A stretch of DNA of 39,345 bases from positions 1 to 39,345 of the forward strand of contig JAISBL010000001.1 of NCBI GenBank assembly GCA_031266215.1. Reading direction: 5' to 3'. Each line of letters begins with the position of its first letter. The stretch's first letter is position 1. Below the pieces are notes generated by a model that was not told the DNA's origin, made no database searches, and was given only the letters and a program-made list of their open reading frames with translations. This stretch comes from Tannerellaceae bacterium (lineage in GTDB: Bacteria > Bacteroidota > Bacteroidia > Bacteroidales > Tannerellaceae). This document shows positions 1 to 9,314 of the stretch, one piece after another. A program made the translations under genes and the position numbers.

Positions 1-201
1 ATAACAATAGATTCGCAGGCATTCAAGGAATTAATGGCAAAAATCAACACGATTGCCAAACTTGTAATCGCCATTCAGGCAAAGATTGAGGAACAGCCCG
101 AAGAAGACGGCTGGGTGGACAGTTATGAAATCTGCACTTTCCTCAAAATCAGTTCGCGTACCTGCACTCTCTCACGAGGGCGCCGCGAGCGTGTTTTATA
201 G
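1..201 (+). pseudogene. Truncated helix-turn-helix (excisionase-like) protein fragment
   Basis: The frame is open from the window edge and stops at the TAG at 199-201. The peptide contains KELMAKINTIAKL and then WVDSYEICTFLKISSRT. This resembles the small Bacteroidota helix-turn-helix proteins (MerR/excisionase-like) common on mobile islands, whose HTH follows a W-[VI]-D-[ST]-x-[ED]-[VI]-C-x-F-L motif. In that family the second helix and a wing normally follow. Here the frame turns into an unrelated Arg-rich tail and ends. A shifted frame downstream (about 160-237) gives SVFYSGAFLSKNSG, which could be the remains of the wing, so a frameshift is likely. The 5' end is outside the window. Family recognition is by eye; the frameshift is inference. 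Confidence 0.45.
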
Positions 202-273
202 TGGAGCCTTCTTATCCAAAAACTCAGGCTTATACGCATGAGGTGCATTGGCGCACATGTGTGGGATGTGCCG

Positions 274-1077
274 TCAGCTCAGGGGTAGCCACCGGCCGGG
301 TGGCAGGTCGGCGGCGGGGGTTATAGAGGAGTCGAAGAGGCCGAAGATGGCGGAGCCGGAGCCTGACATGGATGCGTACGCAGCGCCGGCGTCGTAGAGG
401 CGTTGCCTGATGCCGGCCAGCGAGGGGTGGATGGCAAATATGCTTTGCTCAAAATCGTTGATTATCATCCCTCTCCATTCTTCTACGGGTCGGCGGATGA
501 TTTCTTTAAGCGATGCGGATGGACGTTGCGGACGGACAGAGGAGTAGGCTTCCGCTGTCGATACGGCGATGTCCGGGGGAATGACGAGGTAGAGCCGGTA
601 GGATGCGAGCGACAGGCGTACCGGTTCGAATACATTGCCCGTACCGGAGGCGAAAACAGGGGTGTTGCGAATAAAGAAGGGACAGTCGGCGCCCAGTCCG
701 GAGGCCATCTCCTCCAGACGGTCGTCACCGAGGCCAAGCCGGTACAGTTCATTGAGCAGTTTCAGCATCGAGGCGGCGTCGGACGAACCTCCCCCCAGTC
801 CTGAACCGGGGGGGATGGCCTTATGAAGGTGCACCTCAATGGCGCGGCCCGGCGGAAGCAGCCGGCGCATGGCTTTTACCGCCAGGTTATCTTCCACCCC
901 GGTGTCAGGCAGGGGTATGCCGGTCCGGCTGAAAGAGAAAGCGTCCGCCTCCACCACTTCAAGGGCGTCGCGCAGGGGTATGGGGAAGAAGACGGTCTCA
1001 ATGTCGTGATAACCGTCCGGCCGCCGGCTCACTACGCGGAGGCCAAGGTTGATCTTTGCGTTGGGGAAGCAGATCAT
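274..1077 (-). CDS. ispE: 4-diphosphocytidyl-2-C-methyl-D-erythritol kinase
   Basis: The product is a 267-residue GHMP-family kinase. IspE phosphorylates the 2-hydroxyl of CDP-methylerythritol with ATP in the non-mevalonate isoprenoid pathway, in the cytosol. The N-terminus has PNAKINLGL with the conserved Lys8. The glycine-rich ATP motif PPGSGLGGGSSDAA lies at about residues 89-102. GADCPFF carries Asp131, the likely catalytic base. SMSGSGSAIFGLF near the end is the third GHMP motif. Length is normal or slightly short for the family. The ATG at 1075-1077 overlaps the TGA of the transporter gene (ATGA arrangement), so translation is probably coupled. It is the last gene of the pheT operon. 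Only a weak hairpin (GCACAT/ATGTGC, about 250-272) follows the stop. Confidence 0.95.
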   Translation of the reverse strand: MICFPNAKINLGLRVVSRRPDGYHDIETVFFPIPLRDALEVVEADAFSFSRTGIPLPDTGVEDNLAVKAMRRLLPPGRAIEVHLHKAIPPGSGLGGGSSDAASMLKLLNELYRLGLGDDRLEEMASGLGADCPFFIRNTPVFASGTGNVFEPVRLSLASYRLYLVIPPDIAVSTAEAYSSVRPQRPSASLKEIIRRPVEEWRGMIINDFEQSIFAIHPSLAGIRQRLYDAGAAYASMSGSGSAIFGLFDSSITPAADLPPGRWLPLS

Positions 1078-2435
1078 CTCCTGATATTAGGCAACTCCAG
1101 TCCGTAACCCTTTTTCCTGTTTTCGGCCTTCAGCAGTATGGCGACGATTATGGCAAGGACGCCGAATAACGCGAATACAGACATCGGGACAGTGTAATCA
1201 TACGCCAGCGTCTCACCCGGGATACGGGCGTACCGGTCTATCAGCCACCCGATGAGCATTGGCACGCCCATCAATCCCCAGTTCTGTACATAGAATACCA
1301 GCGAGAAGGCTGTGCCCAGTTGCTTTTGCGGAATGATCTTGGCTACCGCCGGCCACATGGCCGAGGGAACAAGCGAGAAGGCTACCCCCAGCACTATCAT
1401 CACTATGGCGGCAAACCACCATTCGTTAAGTACGGGCAGGGCGAATAGCACGTGCACGACAGTGAGCATTACTGCGCCTATCAGCATCAGGGTATCTCCC
1501 TTGCCAATACGGTCGTACAGGGTGCCGAAGAGCGGCGTCAGCAGTATGGTCCCGGCCGGGAGGATGCCCGGTATGGCGCCGGCCAGGTCGTCGGCCACGC
1601 CATACTTGTAGATCATCAGTTTGGTGGCGAATTTAAGGAAGGGGAAGACCCCTGAGTAGAAGAGTACGCAAAGAAGGGCTATCAGCCAGAACCCCCTGTT
1701 GTAGACGATCAGTTTTATGTCGCTCAGGCGGAAGCCTTCTTCTTTGTTGCTTCCGGCTTCCGGCAGGGCGGCTTCCGAGGCGTCGAGCCTCTTGTCCATC
1801 ACACGGTAAACAAGGAACGTGATAGTGCCGATGCACAGGAACAGGACGCCGAGCCATACCGGGGCCGATACCGCCTCGAAGTGTTTGGCCACGGGCAGGC
1901 TGTAGCTGAGGGCGAAGAACGTGCCGATACGGGCCAGGGCTACCTGGAACCCCATAGCCAGGGCCAGCTCATGGCCGGTAAACCATTTCACGATGATCTT
2001 GCTCACGGTGATGCCTGCAATCTCGGCCCCCATGCCAAAGGTGGCGAAGCCCAGTCCTGCTACCAGCACCTGCAACTTATAACCAAGTATCATGCTTTCA
2101 AGGGGAAAAACGTCAGATACGGCGCATGCTTTTATCACGGCTCCCGCTATCATCAGGAAGCATGACATGAGGCCGGTGAAACGCACTCCCATCTTGTCGA
2201 GTATTATACCTCCTACGATAAGCATAAGGAAGAATACGTTGAACCATCCGTAGGCGCCTGAGAAGATGCCGTATTCCGTAGAGCTCCAGCCGTGCGATTG
2301 CATCAGCATATCTTCAAGCGGTGACATAACGTCGGTAATGAAGTAGCCGCACATCATGGTGAAAGATACGATGCACAGGGTAGTCCAGCGCGCTACACGC
2401 GAACTACTTAGTTTTTGTCTGATAATTTCTGTCAT
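1074..2435 (-). CDS. MFS-type transporter, substrate unknown
   Basis: The product is a 453-residue integral inner-membrane protein with about twelve hydrophobic segments. The first is near residues 18-38 (CIVSFTMMCGYFITD). The loop after the second segment carries LDKMGVRFTG, a form of the MFS motif A (G-x-L-x-D-R/K-x-G-x-R). The central loop at about residues 215-235 is charged (DKRLDASEAALPEAGSNKEEG), as expected between two six-helix halves. The C-terminus is short and basic. It lies 20 bases after folC and overlaps ispE by 4 bases, so it is part of the housekeeping operon. That context does not reveal a substrate; a nutrient or metabolite role cannot be chosen from sequence alone. Family assignment is firm, function is open. 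Confidence 0.85.
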   Translation of the reverse strand: MTEIIRQKLSSSRVARWTTLCIVSFTMMCGYFITDVMSPLEDMLMQSHGWSSTEYGIFSGAYGWFNVFFLMLIVGGIILDKMGVRFTGLMSCFLMIAGAVIKACAVSDVFPLESMILGYKLQVLVAGLGFATFGMGAEIAGITVSKIIVKWFTGHELALAMGFQVALARIGTFFALSYSLPVAKHFEAVSAPVWLGVLFLCIGTITFLVYRVMDKRLDASEAALPEAGSNKEEGFRLSDIKLIVYNRGFWLIALLCVLFYSGVFPFLKFATKLMIYKYGVADDLAGAIPGILPAGTILLTPLFGTLYDRIGKGDTLMLIGAVMLTVVHVLFALPVLNEWWFAAIVMIVLGVAFSLVPSAMWPAVAKIIPQKQLGTAFSLVFYVQNWGLMGVPMLIGWLIDRYARIPGETLAYDYTVPMSVFALFGVLAIIVAILLKAENRKKGYGLELPNIRR

Positions 2436-2455
2436 TGTTATTATTGTTTTTGTTT

Positions 2456-3739
2456 TTACCCGAATAGCGGCAGTATGCCGGCTACGATGAAATTGCTCCC
2501 TCCGATGAACACCATGTCATCCTCCGACGCCTCAGACATGGCGAAGGCTACGGCCTCCGGCGCGGATGCAAAAGCCATGCCGTCCAGTCCCGCAGCCCGT
2601 GCTTTCTCCAGCAGCGTTACGGCTGGCATAGCGCGTTGCGAGCCGGCCTGCGTAAAGATGTAAAAAGCTTCACGTGGCGCCAGTCTGAGTATGGCGTCTA
2701 CGTCCTTGTCGTTTGAAAAGCCTGTGACCATATACGCCCTGCAACCGCGCTCCTTACAGTAGGCTTCAATGCGCGCCGTGATGTACCGCCAGGCTCCGGG
2801 GTTATGCCCCGTGTCGGCTATCGTGTGGGGCCTGTCCCGCAGCTTTTCCCAGCGTCCGCGCAATCCGGTAAGGCCTGCGACATCTGAGGCGCCCCTGTTC
2901 ACGGTTTCCTGATCCAGCCTGAGCGGCAGCAGTCTGCCAAGCTCGCGCAGGGCGCATAAGACGGTCGCCAGGTTCTCGTGCTGCACCTCCCCGGTCAGTC
3001 CGTAACGGATGCGTCCGAAGTCTTTCGTCTCATAGATGGATTGTTCTATATGCGCCGGCTTTTCCTCCTGCGCCAATAGCAGGGGGGCGTTCATTTCGGC
3101 AGCTTTCCGGCGGAAGACGTTAACGACCGTTTCGTCGTCAGCCCGGCCTATCACAACGGGTGTTCCCTGCTTTATGATCCCGGCCTTTTCGATGGCTATA
3201 TCCTTCAATGTGTTCCCCAGAAGTTCCGTATGGTCAATGCTGATGTTTGTTATTATGCTTAGCGCGGTGGAGATGATGTTGGTGCTGTCAAGCCGTCCTC
3301 CCAGTCCGACTTCAATCACGGCGCAGTCCACGTTGCAGTGGCGAAAGTAGTCAAAAGCCATCGCGGAGGTAAGCTCGAAGAAAGAAGGGTGCAACGGTTC
3401 GAAGAAGCTCCGGCTCCGACGGACGAAGTCCGTCACATAGTCCCCGTCAATCATTTCGCCGTTCACACGGATACGTTCGCCGAAGTCCGTCAGGTGGGGC
3501 GAGGTGTACAACCCTGTACGGAGCCCGGCCGCCTGAAGTATGGCGGCCAGTGTATGGCATACCGAACCTTTGCCGTTTGTTCCCGCCACATGAACCGTGC
3601 GATAACAGCGGTGAGGATTACCCAGATAATCATCCAGCGCCCGGCTTGTGCCGAGGCCCGGTTTATATGCCTGCGCCCCACTATGTTGATATACCGGGGC
3701 GCTTGCGTATAAATATTCCAGGGTTTCTTTGTAATTCAT
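2456..3739 (-). CDS. folC: Folylpolyglutamate synthase / dihydrofolate synthase
   Basis: The product is a 427-residue Mur-ligase-type enzyme that adds glutamate to dihydropteroate and to folates, using ATP, in the cytosol. The ATP loop HVAGTNGKGSVCHTLAAIL sits at about residues 50-68. It is followed by LYTSPHLTDFGERIRVNG, the folate-loop region, and VIEVGLGGRLDSTNI, a FolC signature. SIDHTELLG and EKAGIIKQGTPVVIG are the usual central-domain motifs. The C-terminal domain begins near LRGRWEKL and has DTGHNPGA in place of the usual DxAHNP. Length matches the family. It follows the yebC-like gene by 21 bases and precedes the MFS gene by 20 bases. Confidence 0.93.
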   Translation of the reverse strand: MNYKETLEYLYASAPVYQHSGAQAYKPGLGTSRALDDYLGNPHRCYRTVHVAGTNGKGSVCHTLAAILQAAGLRTGLYTSPHLTDFGERIRVNGEMIDGDYVTDFVRRSRSFFEPLHPSFFELTSAMAFDYFRHCNVDCAVIEVGLGGRLDSTNIISTALSIITNISIDHTELLGNTLKDIAIEKAGIIKQGTPVVIGRADDETVVNVFRRKAAEMNAPLLLAQEEKPAHIEQSIYETKDFGRIRYGLTGEVQHENLATVLCALRELGRLLPLRLDQETVNRGASDVAGLTGLRGRWEKLRDRPHTIADTGHNPGAWRYITARIEAYCKERGCRAYMVTGFSNDKDVDAILRLAPREAFYIFTQAGSQRAMPAVTLLEKARAAGLDGMAFASAPEAVAFAMSEASEDDMVFIGGSNFIVAGILPLFG

Positions 3740-3760
3740 CGGTACGGGGGGCGATGGATG

Positions 3761-4489
3761 TTATTCTTCCTGATCGCTCTCACGCATGTTATGGAAGACG
3801 TTTTGCACGTCCTCGTCTTCTTCCAGCCTTTCGATCAGCTTTTCCAACGATTCGCGCTGTTCCGGCGTTACGTCTTTAAGGTCATTAGGGATACGCATGA
3901 ACTCTGCGCTGTTGATCTCGTAACCGTTTTCTTCAAGATATTTCTGTATGGCGGCGTTCTGTGCAAATTCGCCGTAGAGTATGATCTCATCTTCGTCTTC
4001 TTCCACCTCATCGACGCCGTAGTCTATCAGTTCCAGTTCAAGGTCTTCCAGTGAGACACCGTCTTTCCTTACTATATGGAATACGCATTTGTGGTCAAAC
4101 AGGAACTCCAGGCTGCCCGATGTGCCCAGCGAACCGCCGTTCTTGTTGAAATAACTGCGCACGTTGGCCACCGTACGTGTGGTGTTGTCGGTAGCCGTTT
4201 CCACAAAGATGGCGATGCCAAAGGGGCCATAGCCTTCGTAGTTCATCTCCTTGTAGTCTGTATAATCTTTTGATGTGGCTTTCTTAATAGCACGCTCCAC
4301 ATTCTCTTTGGGCATGTTTTCTTTCTTGGCCTGCTGTATCAGTACGCGCAGACGGGGGTTGCTGTCGGGATCGGGACCGCCTGCTTTGGCGGCGATGGTG
4401 ATCTCCTTACCCAGTTTGGTGAATACGCGCGCCATATTGCCCCAACGTTTAAACTTCTTTGCTTTGCGATATTCAAAGGCTCTTCCCAT
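3761..4489 (-). CDS. yebC: YebC/PmpR (TACO1) family protein
   Basis: The product is 242 residues and begins MGRAFEYRKAKKFKRWG, followed by KLGKEITIAAKAGGPDPDSN and NMPKENVERAIKKA. These are the hallmark N-terminal motifs of the YebC/TACO1 family. The middle has NYEGYGPFG and TRTVANVRSYFNKNGGSLG, and the C-terminus is strongly acidic. Family members were first described as DNA-binding regulators (PmpR) and more recently linked to translation, for example through polyproline stretches. The sequence alone does not decide which applies here. Length is typical. It sits 38 bases downstream of pheT, a tRNA synthetase gene, which fits a translation-linked role but does not prove one. It acts in the cytosol. 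Confidence 0.93.
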   Translation of the reverse strand: MGRAFEYRKAKKFKRWGNMARVFTKLGKEITIAAKAGGPDPDSNPRLRVLIQQAKKENMPKENVERAIKKATSKDYTDYKEMNYEGYGPFGIAIFVETATDNTTRTVANVRSYFNKNGGSLGTSGSLEFLFDHKCVFHIVRKDGVSLEDLELELIDYGVDEVEEDEDEIILYGEFAQNAAIQKYLEENGYEINSAEFMRIPNDLKDVTPEQRESLEKLIERLEEDEDVQNVFHNMRESDQEE

Positions 4490-4527
4490 GTTATTGTTCT
4501 TTTAAGTATGATTGGTGATGATCGGTA

Positions 4528-6993
4528 TTATCTCAGGCGGGCGCCAAGCTGCTGTTCCAGACCGGCCTGTATCTTGCTCATAATGCTTTCAATCTGTTTG
4601 TCGTTAAGCGTCTTCCCGGTGTCCTGAAGGTAGAAGCTCACGGCGTACGACTTTTTGCCTGCCGGCAGGTTACGGCCTTCGTAGACGTCGAAGAGGGTTA
4701 CTTTTTTCAGAAGCTTACGTTCGCTGTCGGCGGCTATCCTCTCTATTTCGGCGAAGGGGACGTGTTTATCCAGAAGCAGGGCCAGGTCTCGCTTCACGGT
4801 CTGGAACCTTGGTATTTCGGAGAAGGTCACTTTGCTCTTCTTTATCTCCTTCATCAGGGCCGTCCATGACAGTTCGGCGTAGTAGACGTCGGAGTCTGCG
4901 TCGGTCATTGTCAGCAACCGGCGGCTTACTATGCCCAGCGTTCCCAGCGTGCGCCGGGAGCTTCCGCCCGTCAGGCTCATACCTGTTGAATAAAGGTCCG
5001 TATCCGTATACGCCCACGTAAGGGTATGCATATTGACTCCCAGACGGGCAAGGACGTGTTCGACGTAGCTCCTGAGTTCGTAAACAGAGGATTTCTCATT
5101 GGGGTGCGCCCAGTTATTTTCCACCCTGTTGCCGCATATCCACAAGCCCAGGCGGTAATCTTCGGCAAATTCGGCAAGGGCGTCATTGTCTTTCTTCTTC
5201 GCAGCGTCATACTCATAGCAGTTGCCGAACTCAAAGAAGCGGATGTTCCCGTTCTTGCGTTTCTCATTATGCGCGATGCTTTCGAGACCTCCGAACAGCA
5301 AACTCTGGCGCATAACGTTCAGTTCTGCGCTTATGGCGTTCTTCAGCGTCACGCACCGGGATAGGGGATAGGCGGCAAAACCTTCGTAATATGCCGATCG
5401 CGTCTGCGAGTTGTTAAGTATTTCGTTGAATCCCGCTCCGCATAACTGCTCCGAGATCAGATGCTGTAATCTGTAGCTTTGGTCTGTAGGAGTCCGGTAA
5501 CTCAGGTTTGACCTTACGTTTTCGCTTACCTCCACGTTGTTGTATCCGTATATACGCAGGATGTCTTCTATCACATCCACGTCGCGCTTAACGTCGATGC
5601 GGTAAACGGGGACGTGCAGCGTTAACGCTTCCTGCGTCTCCGATACGACTTCAATCTCCAGACTGTCGAGTATGCTTTTTATCGTTTCGCGTGGAATCAC
5701 TTTGCCCGTCAGGCTGTCTATCTTACTATAAGCCACTTCCACCGTCCAGGGGGCTACGGGAGAAGGATAGACATCCTGCACCTCTCCTGTAATCAGTCCG
5801 CCGGCTATTTCTTTTATCAGCAGCGCTGCACGCTTTAGCACATACATAGTCTGGTTAGGGTCCAGTCCCCGTTCAAAGCGGAAGGAAGCGTCTGTATTCA
5901 AACCGAAACGCCGGGCGGTCCTGCGTATCCATGCCGGATTGAAGTTGGCCGATTCAAGGAACACATTCGTTGTCTGTTCCGTCACGCCGGAATCCAGGCC
6001 GCCGAACACGCCGCCGATGCACATGCCCTTCTCAGCATCGCATATTATCAGGTCTTTGTCGGTCAGAGTACGTTCAACTTCATCCAGAGTCACAAACTTT
6101 GTGCCTGCCGGCAAAGTCTTTACCACCACCCTGCCGTCTTTTATCTTATCAGCGTCAAAAGCGTGCAGGGGCTGTCCCAGCTCATGAAGCACAAAGTTTG
6201 TTATATCAACCACGTTGTTGATAGGGCGCAGGCCTATTGTTTTAAGTCTGTCCTTAAGCCACGCCGGGCTTTCCTTCACCGTTACTCCGCGTATGGTCAC
6301 ACCGGAATAGCGCGGGCAGGCCTCTGCGTTTTCCACCGTCACGGTTACGCCGGGCGTATTGTCATCTATGCGGAAAGCATCCACGGAGGGGCGTTTCAAT
6401 GTCGCCGGACGTCCGTTTTGCCTCAGATAAGCAGTCAGGTCACGGGCTACGCCGAAGTGTGAGGTAGCATCCACGCGGTTGGGTGTGATGTCTACTTCCA
6501 GAACGTAGTCGCTCTTTACATTATAATAATACTTCGCCGGCAGTCCGACGGCGGCGTCAGCCGGCAGAACTATGATACCTTCGTGACCGGTTCCCAGTCC
6601 TATCTCATCCTCGGCGCATATCATGCCGTGAGACTCCACTCCGCGTATCTTTGATTTCCTGATGGTAAAACATTCGTCGCCCTTATACAGCTTTGCGCCG
6701 ATAACAGCCACCACCACCTTTTGTCCGGCCGCTACGTTAGGTGCTCCGCATACTATTTGCAGCGGTTCTCCGCTTCTCGTGTCTACGGTAGTAATATGCA
6801 GGTGGTCGGAGTCAGGATGCTTCGAACAGGTGAGGACCTCGCCTGTCACCAGGCCTTCGAGCCCTCCTTTTATCGGTTGGACTTCTTCCACGCCACCCGT
6901 TTCAAGGCCGATAGAAGTCAGCGCCGCAGCCACTTCGTCGGGCTGAAGGTCAAAATCCAGATAAGTCTTTAACCAGTTATAAGATATATTCAT
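4528..6993 (-). CDS. pheT: Phenylalanyl-tRNA synthetase beta subunit
   Basis: The product is 821 residues from the chosen ATG at 6991-6993 (MNISYNWLKTYLDF). A longer in-frame start exists at 7053, but its extra residues have no family counterpart and they cross the putative promoter -7 element at 7031-7038, so it is rejected. The order is a short N-terminal segment, an EMAPII/OB tRNA-binding domain (GLVTGEVLTCSKHPDSDHL), the B3/B4 editing region, the B5 domain, a catalytic-like core, and a C-terminal ferredoxin-fold anticodon-binding domain (FQTVKRDLALLLDKHVPF). It pairs with PheS, not in this window, as an alpha2beta2 enzyme charging tRNA-Phe. It is the first gene of the housekeeping operon. 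Confidence 0.95.
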   Translation of the reverse strand: MNISYNWLKTYLDFDLQPDEVAAALTSIGLETGGVEEVQPIKGGLEGLVTGEVLTCSKHPDSDHLHITTVDTRSGEPLQIVCGAPNVAAGQKVVVAVIGAKLYKGDECFTIRKSKIRGVESHGMICAEDEIGLGTGHEGIIVLPADAAVGLPAKYYYNVKSDYVLEVDITPNRVDATSHFGVARDLTAYLRQNGRPATLKRPSVDAFRIDDNTPGVTVTVENAEACPRYSGVTIRGVTVKESPAWLKDRLKTIGLRPINNVVDITNFVLHELGQPLHAFDADKIKDGRVVVKTLPAGTKFVTLDEVERTLTDKDLIICDAEKGMCIGGVFGGLDSGVTEQTTNVFLESANFNPAWIRRTARRFGLNTDASFRFERGLDPNQTMYVLKRAALLIKEIAGGLITGEVQDVYPSPVAPWTVEVAYSKIDSLTGKVIPRETIKSILDSLEIEVVSETQEALTLHVPVYRIDVKRDVDVIEDILRIYGYNNVEVSENVRSNLSYRTPTDQSYRLQHLISEQLCGAGFNEILNNSQTRSAYYEGFAAYPLSRCVTLKNAISAELNVMRQSLLFGGLESIAHNEKRKNGNIRFFEFGNCYEYDAAKKKDNDALAEFAEDYRLGLWICGNRVENNWAHPNEKSSVYELRSYVEHVLARLGVNMHTLTWAYTDTDLYSTGMSLTGGSSRRTLGTLGIVSRRLLTMTDADSDVYYAELSWTALMKEIKKSKVTFSEIPRFQTVKRDLALLLDKHVPFAEIERIAADSERKLLKKVTLFDVYEGRNLPAGKKSYAVSFYLQDTGKTLNDKQIESIMSKIQAGLEQQLGARLR

Positions 6994-7030
6994 ATAGTTA
7001 TTATGGGGTTTACGTTTCTTTTTGTGCGGC

Positions 7031-7038
7031 CAAAGATA
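7031..7038 (-). promoter_or_regulatory. Putative -7 promoter element of pheT
   Basis: Read on the minus strand this is TATCTTTG, an exact match to the Bacteroidota -7 consensus TAnnTTTG. It lies 37 bases before the pheT ATG at 6993. A clear -33 TTTG is not seen. Its position supports the shorter pheT start. Assignment is by consensus only. Confidence 0.55.
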
Positions 7039-7139
7039 TGAAGAATTTGCCACACCGGCAGACCGTTCTATGTTTTAAAACCTCACGGAGGCATTCTGCG
7101 TTACCTGTCACCGCAGTGCGGGCGGCCGGGATATATCTC

Positions 7140-7175
7140 AAAAAGAGCCGCCCTTACGTAAGACGTAAGAACGGC
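7140..7175 (-). terminator. Rho-independent terminator of the GH35 gene
   Basis: On the minus strand a 12-base stem (GCCGTTCTTACG with CGTAAGGGCGGC, two G-U pairs) encloses a 5-base loop and is followed by TCTTTTT. It lies about 93 bases after the GH35 stop and separates the polysaccharide locus from the pheT operon. The rest of the gap 6994-7267 shows only GC-rich sequence with further weak hairpins (7190-7255). Confidence 0.75.
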
Positions 7176-7267
7176 CCCTAACCTTTGTCGCCGCAGTCGC
7201 CGGCTATGGCTGCCTTTGCCGGCTAAGCGAAGCAACCCGGTGACGGCGGCGCCCCGACTAACAGGCG

Positions 7268-8938
7268 TTACTTATACCTGTACAGTGTGATTCGTTGTAT
7301 GCCTGCTCCGGGCATTTTCAGTCCTGTGCCTGAGAATGTGCTGCAATGTGTTTCGTCCCCATTTAGAAGTCTGCCCGGCGTCCAGACACCGTTCCTGAAT
7401 GCGCCTTCGTAAACTTTGTCGATACCCACCAGAGGCAGGTCGCCCGGTGTACGGGGTGCGAAGCGTACGTTCAGGTTCCTGCCCAGAACAATATACTCGT
7501 CGCTGCCAAGTTGAATGATCAGGCCACCGGCGGAGGTTGTTTCGAGCAACTGTGACATTGAAGCGTCGGCTGTGACAATGTAATTTCCAAGTTCGAAGGT
7601 CTGGACAGGCGATTCCTTTTCAACTAATATGCCCCTCATGGTTCCTTTGCCCTGATGCTGCATGATAAGTTCGCTCATTCCGCCCAGAAGTGCGTAAGTT
7701 TCCGCCAGTGGGTCGGCGGCCGGCGCCTGATTTGAGGCCGTAGCCGGCATACGCCTCACACGGTCTACTCCGAAGGGCGAGAACCCCATGATGTTGTGCT
7801 CTCCGATTGCCCAGAGTACGCGGGAAGCCCCTACATCGCCGCCCATTGTTTCGGGTATGAATACCGGATTATCCAGGCGATCGTATTGCCCGACCACTTC
7901 CCTGAAATACGGGATGTAGATGTCGGGCGAAAGGAAGTCGATTGCAGGGGCGGCGCACCTCCACATGTCCATTACCTGCGGGAGCGGCCCTCCGCCGGGG
8001 AAGCGGCCCGTCCAGGGATAGTCGGGGCCTTTGAGCCAGGCGTTCACAAAGAGGGGGATGTCGTGCTCCTTTTTCCCTGCCTGGGCAATGTGTCCGACGT
8101 AGCGGGCGTAGTGGTATGCCATGAACAGCTCTTCGGTGTAAAAAGAGAGCGACCTCCAGTCTTTTACATCAAGCGTGCTTCGCCCGAAAACCTCTTCCCA
8201 GGTGCCGGTGGTTTTTGATCCGTTCTGAGTCCAGACTTTTTGCAGTTCGGGGGTCAGCCTGTTTTTATTCCTGCCCAGCCAGACGGACAGTTCCTGTGGG
8301 ATGGGGCTGTTGAATGCCCTGTTGGCTGCGGGTGAAAAGTCGCGGATGGTGTTGAGGATGCCCATTTCATTCTCGACCTGCACCATAATGATCGTACTGT
8401 TCCTGTCGGCCTCGTGTATGTATTTCATAAAGGCGGCAAAGGCTTTTGCGTCGGCTTTCATGGATTCGTCGGCAAAGGTGGAAAGTATCTCAATGCTGTT
8501 CCCATTATGGTCTACGGCCCGTGGGAAACGTTTGTAGTCTTTTTTCACCCAGGAGGGGATGTAGATGGAGCCGCCGTTCTTCCAACTGGCAAACCAGAGG
8601 ATGACGAGCTTCAGGTCTGACTTCTCCGCTCCTTTTATCATAGCGTCTACGAGGGTGAAGTCAAACCTGCCTTCTTCGGGTTCGATCAATTCCCATGAGA
8701 CCGGGGCGAGGATGGTATTCATGTTCAACTGCTTCATACGGGGCCAGATGTCTTCCATGTATTCAACGTTTGAACAGGACGAGTTATGAAGTTCGCCGGC
8801 CAGCATCAGGTAGGGTTTTCCACCGACGATCAGTTGAGTGGCCGCTCCCTGTTTGCGAAGCGCCGGTAAAGATGACTGGGCTTCTGCTGCAAGGGTGAAG
8901 CCGAGGACAAGGGATAAAAGAATGATAAATTTCGACAT
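7268..8938 (-). CDS. GH35 beta-galactosidase with DUF5597-type C-terminus
   Basis: The product is 556 residues with a signal peptide ([18 protein letters not shown], cut near residue 20), so it is probably periplasmic. The TIM barrel starts at about residue 38 ([16 protein letters not shown]). VQVENEMG carries the likely acid/base Glu191, matching QVENEYG of GH35. VFIPETMG carries the likely nucleophile Glu363. After about residue 400 comes a beta-rich region like DUF5597. This architecture is that of the Cellvibrio japonicus xyloglucan-specific beta-galactosidase (Bgl35A type), which removes galactose from xyloglucan oligosaccharide side chains. Family placement is firm; substrate is inferred from the locus. 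It is separated from GH74 by 678 bases and no exact TAnnTTTG was found upstream, so its promoter is unclear. A terminator follows. Confidence 0.88.
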   Translation of the reverse strand: MSKFIILLSLVLGFTLAAEAQSSLPALRKQGAATQLIVGGKPYLMLAGELHNSSCSNVEYMEDIWPRMKQLNMNTILAPVSWELIEPEEGRFDFTLVDAMIKGAEKSDLKLVILWFASWKNGGSIYIPSWVKKDYKRFPRAVDHNGNSIEILSTFADESMKADAKAFAAFMKYIHEADRNSTIIMVQVENEMGILNTIRDFSPAANRAFNSPIPQELSVWLGRNKNRLTPELQKVWTQNGSKTTGTWEEVFGRSTLDVKDWRSLSFYTEELFMAYHYARYVGHIAQAGKKEHDIPLFVNAWLKGPDYPWTGRFPGGGPLPQVMDMWRCAAPAIDFLSPDIYIPYFREVVGQYDRLDNPVFIPETMGGDVGASRVLWAIGEHNIMGFSPFGVDRVRRMPATASNQAPAADPLAETYALLGGMSELIMQHQGKGTMRGILVEKESPVQTFELGNYIVTADASMSQLLETTSAGGLIIQLGSDEYIVLGRNLNVRFAPRTPGDLPLVGIDKVYEGAFRNGVWTPGRLLNGDETHCSTFSGTGLKMPGAGIQRITLYRYK

Positions 8939-9062
8939 ACGATTCTATAATTTTAGGTACAACATTGTTTTTTATAACCGGTTGGGGTATCACCATCCGG
9001 GATTGTTTTCCAATTCCGGCCGTGAGGATGATAAAAGCAGAATGCACAGGATAATTCCCGCC

Positions 9063-9314
9063 GAAACATACTTCCTTTTCAATGAAACGTATATCCTTTT
9101 CGTCGAAACGCACTTCCTTTTCAATGAAACGTATATCCTTTTCGTCGAAACGTACTTCCTTTTCAGTGAAACGTACTTCCTTTTCGTCGAAACGTACATC
9201 CTTTTCAATGAAACGTACTTCCTTTTCGTCGAAACGTACATCCTTTTCAATGAAACGTACTTCCTTTTCGTCGAAACGCACTTCCTTTTCAATGAAACGT
9301 ATATCCTTTTCAAT
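9063..9314. repeat. Tandem array of twelve 21-base units
   Basis: Twelve contiguous units begin at 9063, 9084, 9105 and so on, with a decayed thirteenth from 9315. Each reads about GAAACGTA then YWTCCTTTTC then a 3-base end that is AAT, GTC or once AGT. AAT and GTC ends mostly alternate, giving a 42-base higher-order repeat. Each junction forms an 11-base dyad: TTTCAATGAAA, TTTCGTCGAAA or TTTCAGTGAAA. The base next to the centre changes together with its partner, so all twelve dyads stay intact. There are no spacers, so it is not CRISPR. In frame it would encode a repeated heptad such as EVRFDEK or KYVSLKR, but there is no sign that it is translated. Confidence 0.95.

Noticed and set aside
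6994-7053. N-terminal extension of PheT from an upstream ATG
   Set aside because: The added 20 residues are not in the family and the frame crosses the putative -7 promoter element.
7190-7255. GC-rich hairpin-like sequence as a small RNA
   Set aside because: Only partial arms (CGCCG/CGGCG and a repeated TAGCCGGC) are seen, with no promoter or T-run; too weak to call.
9063-9314. CRISPR array
   Set aside because: Units are contiguous and near-identical with no unique spacers, and no cas genes are present.
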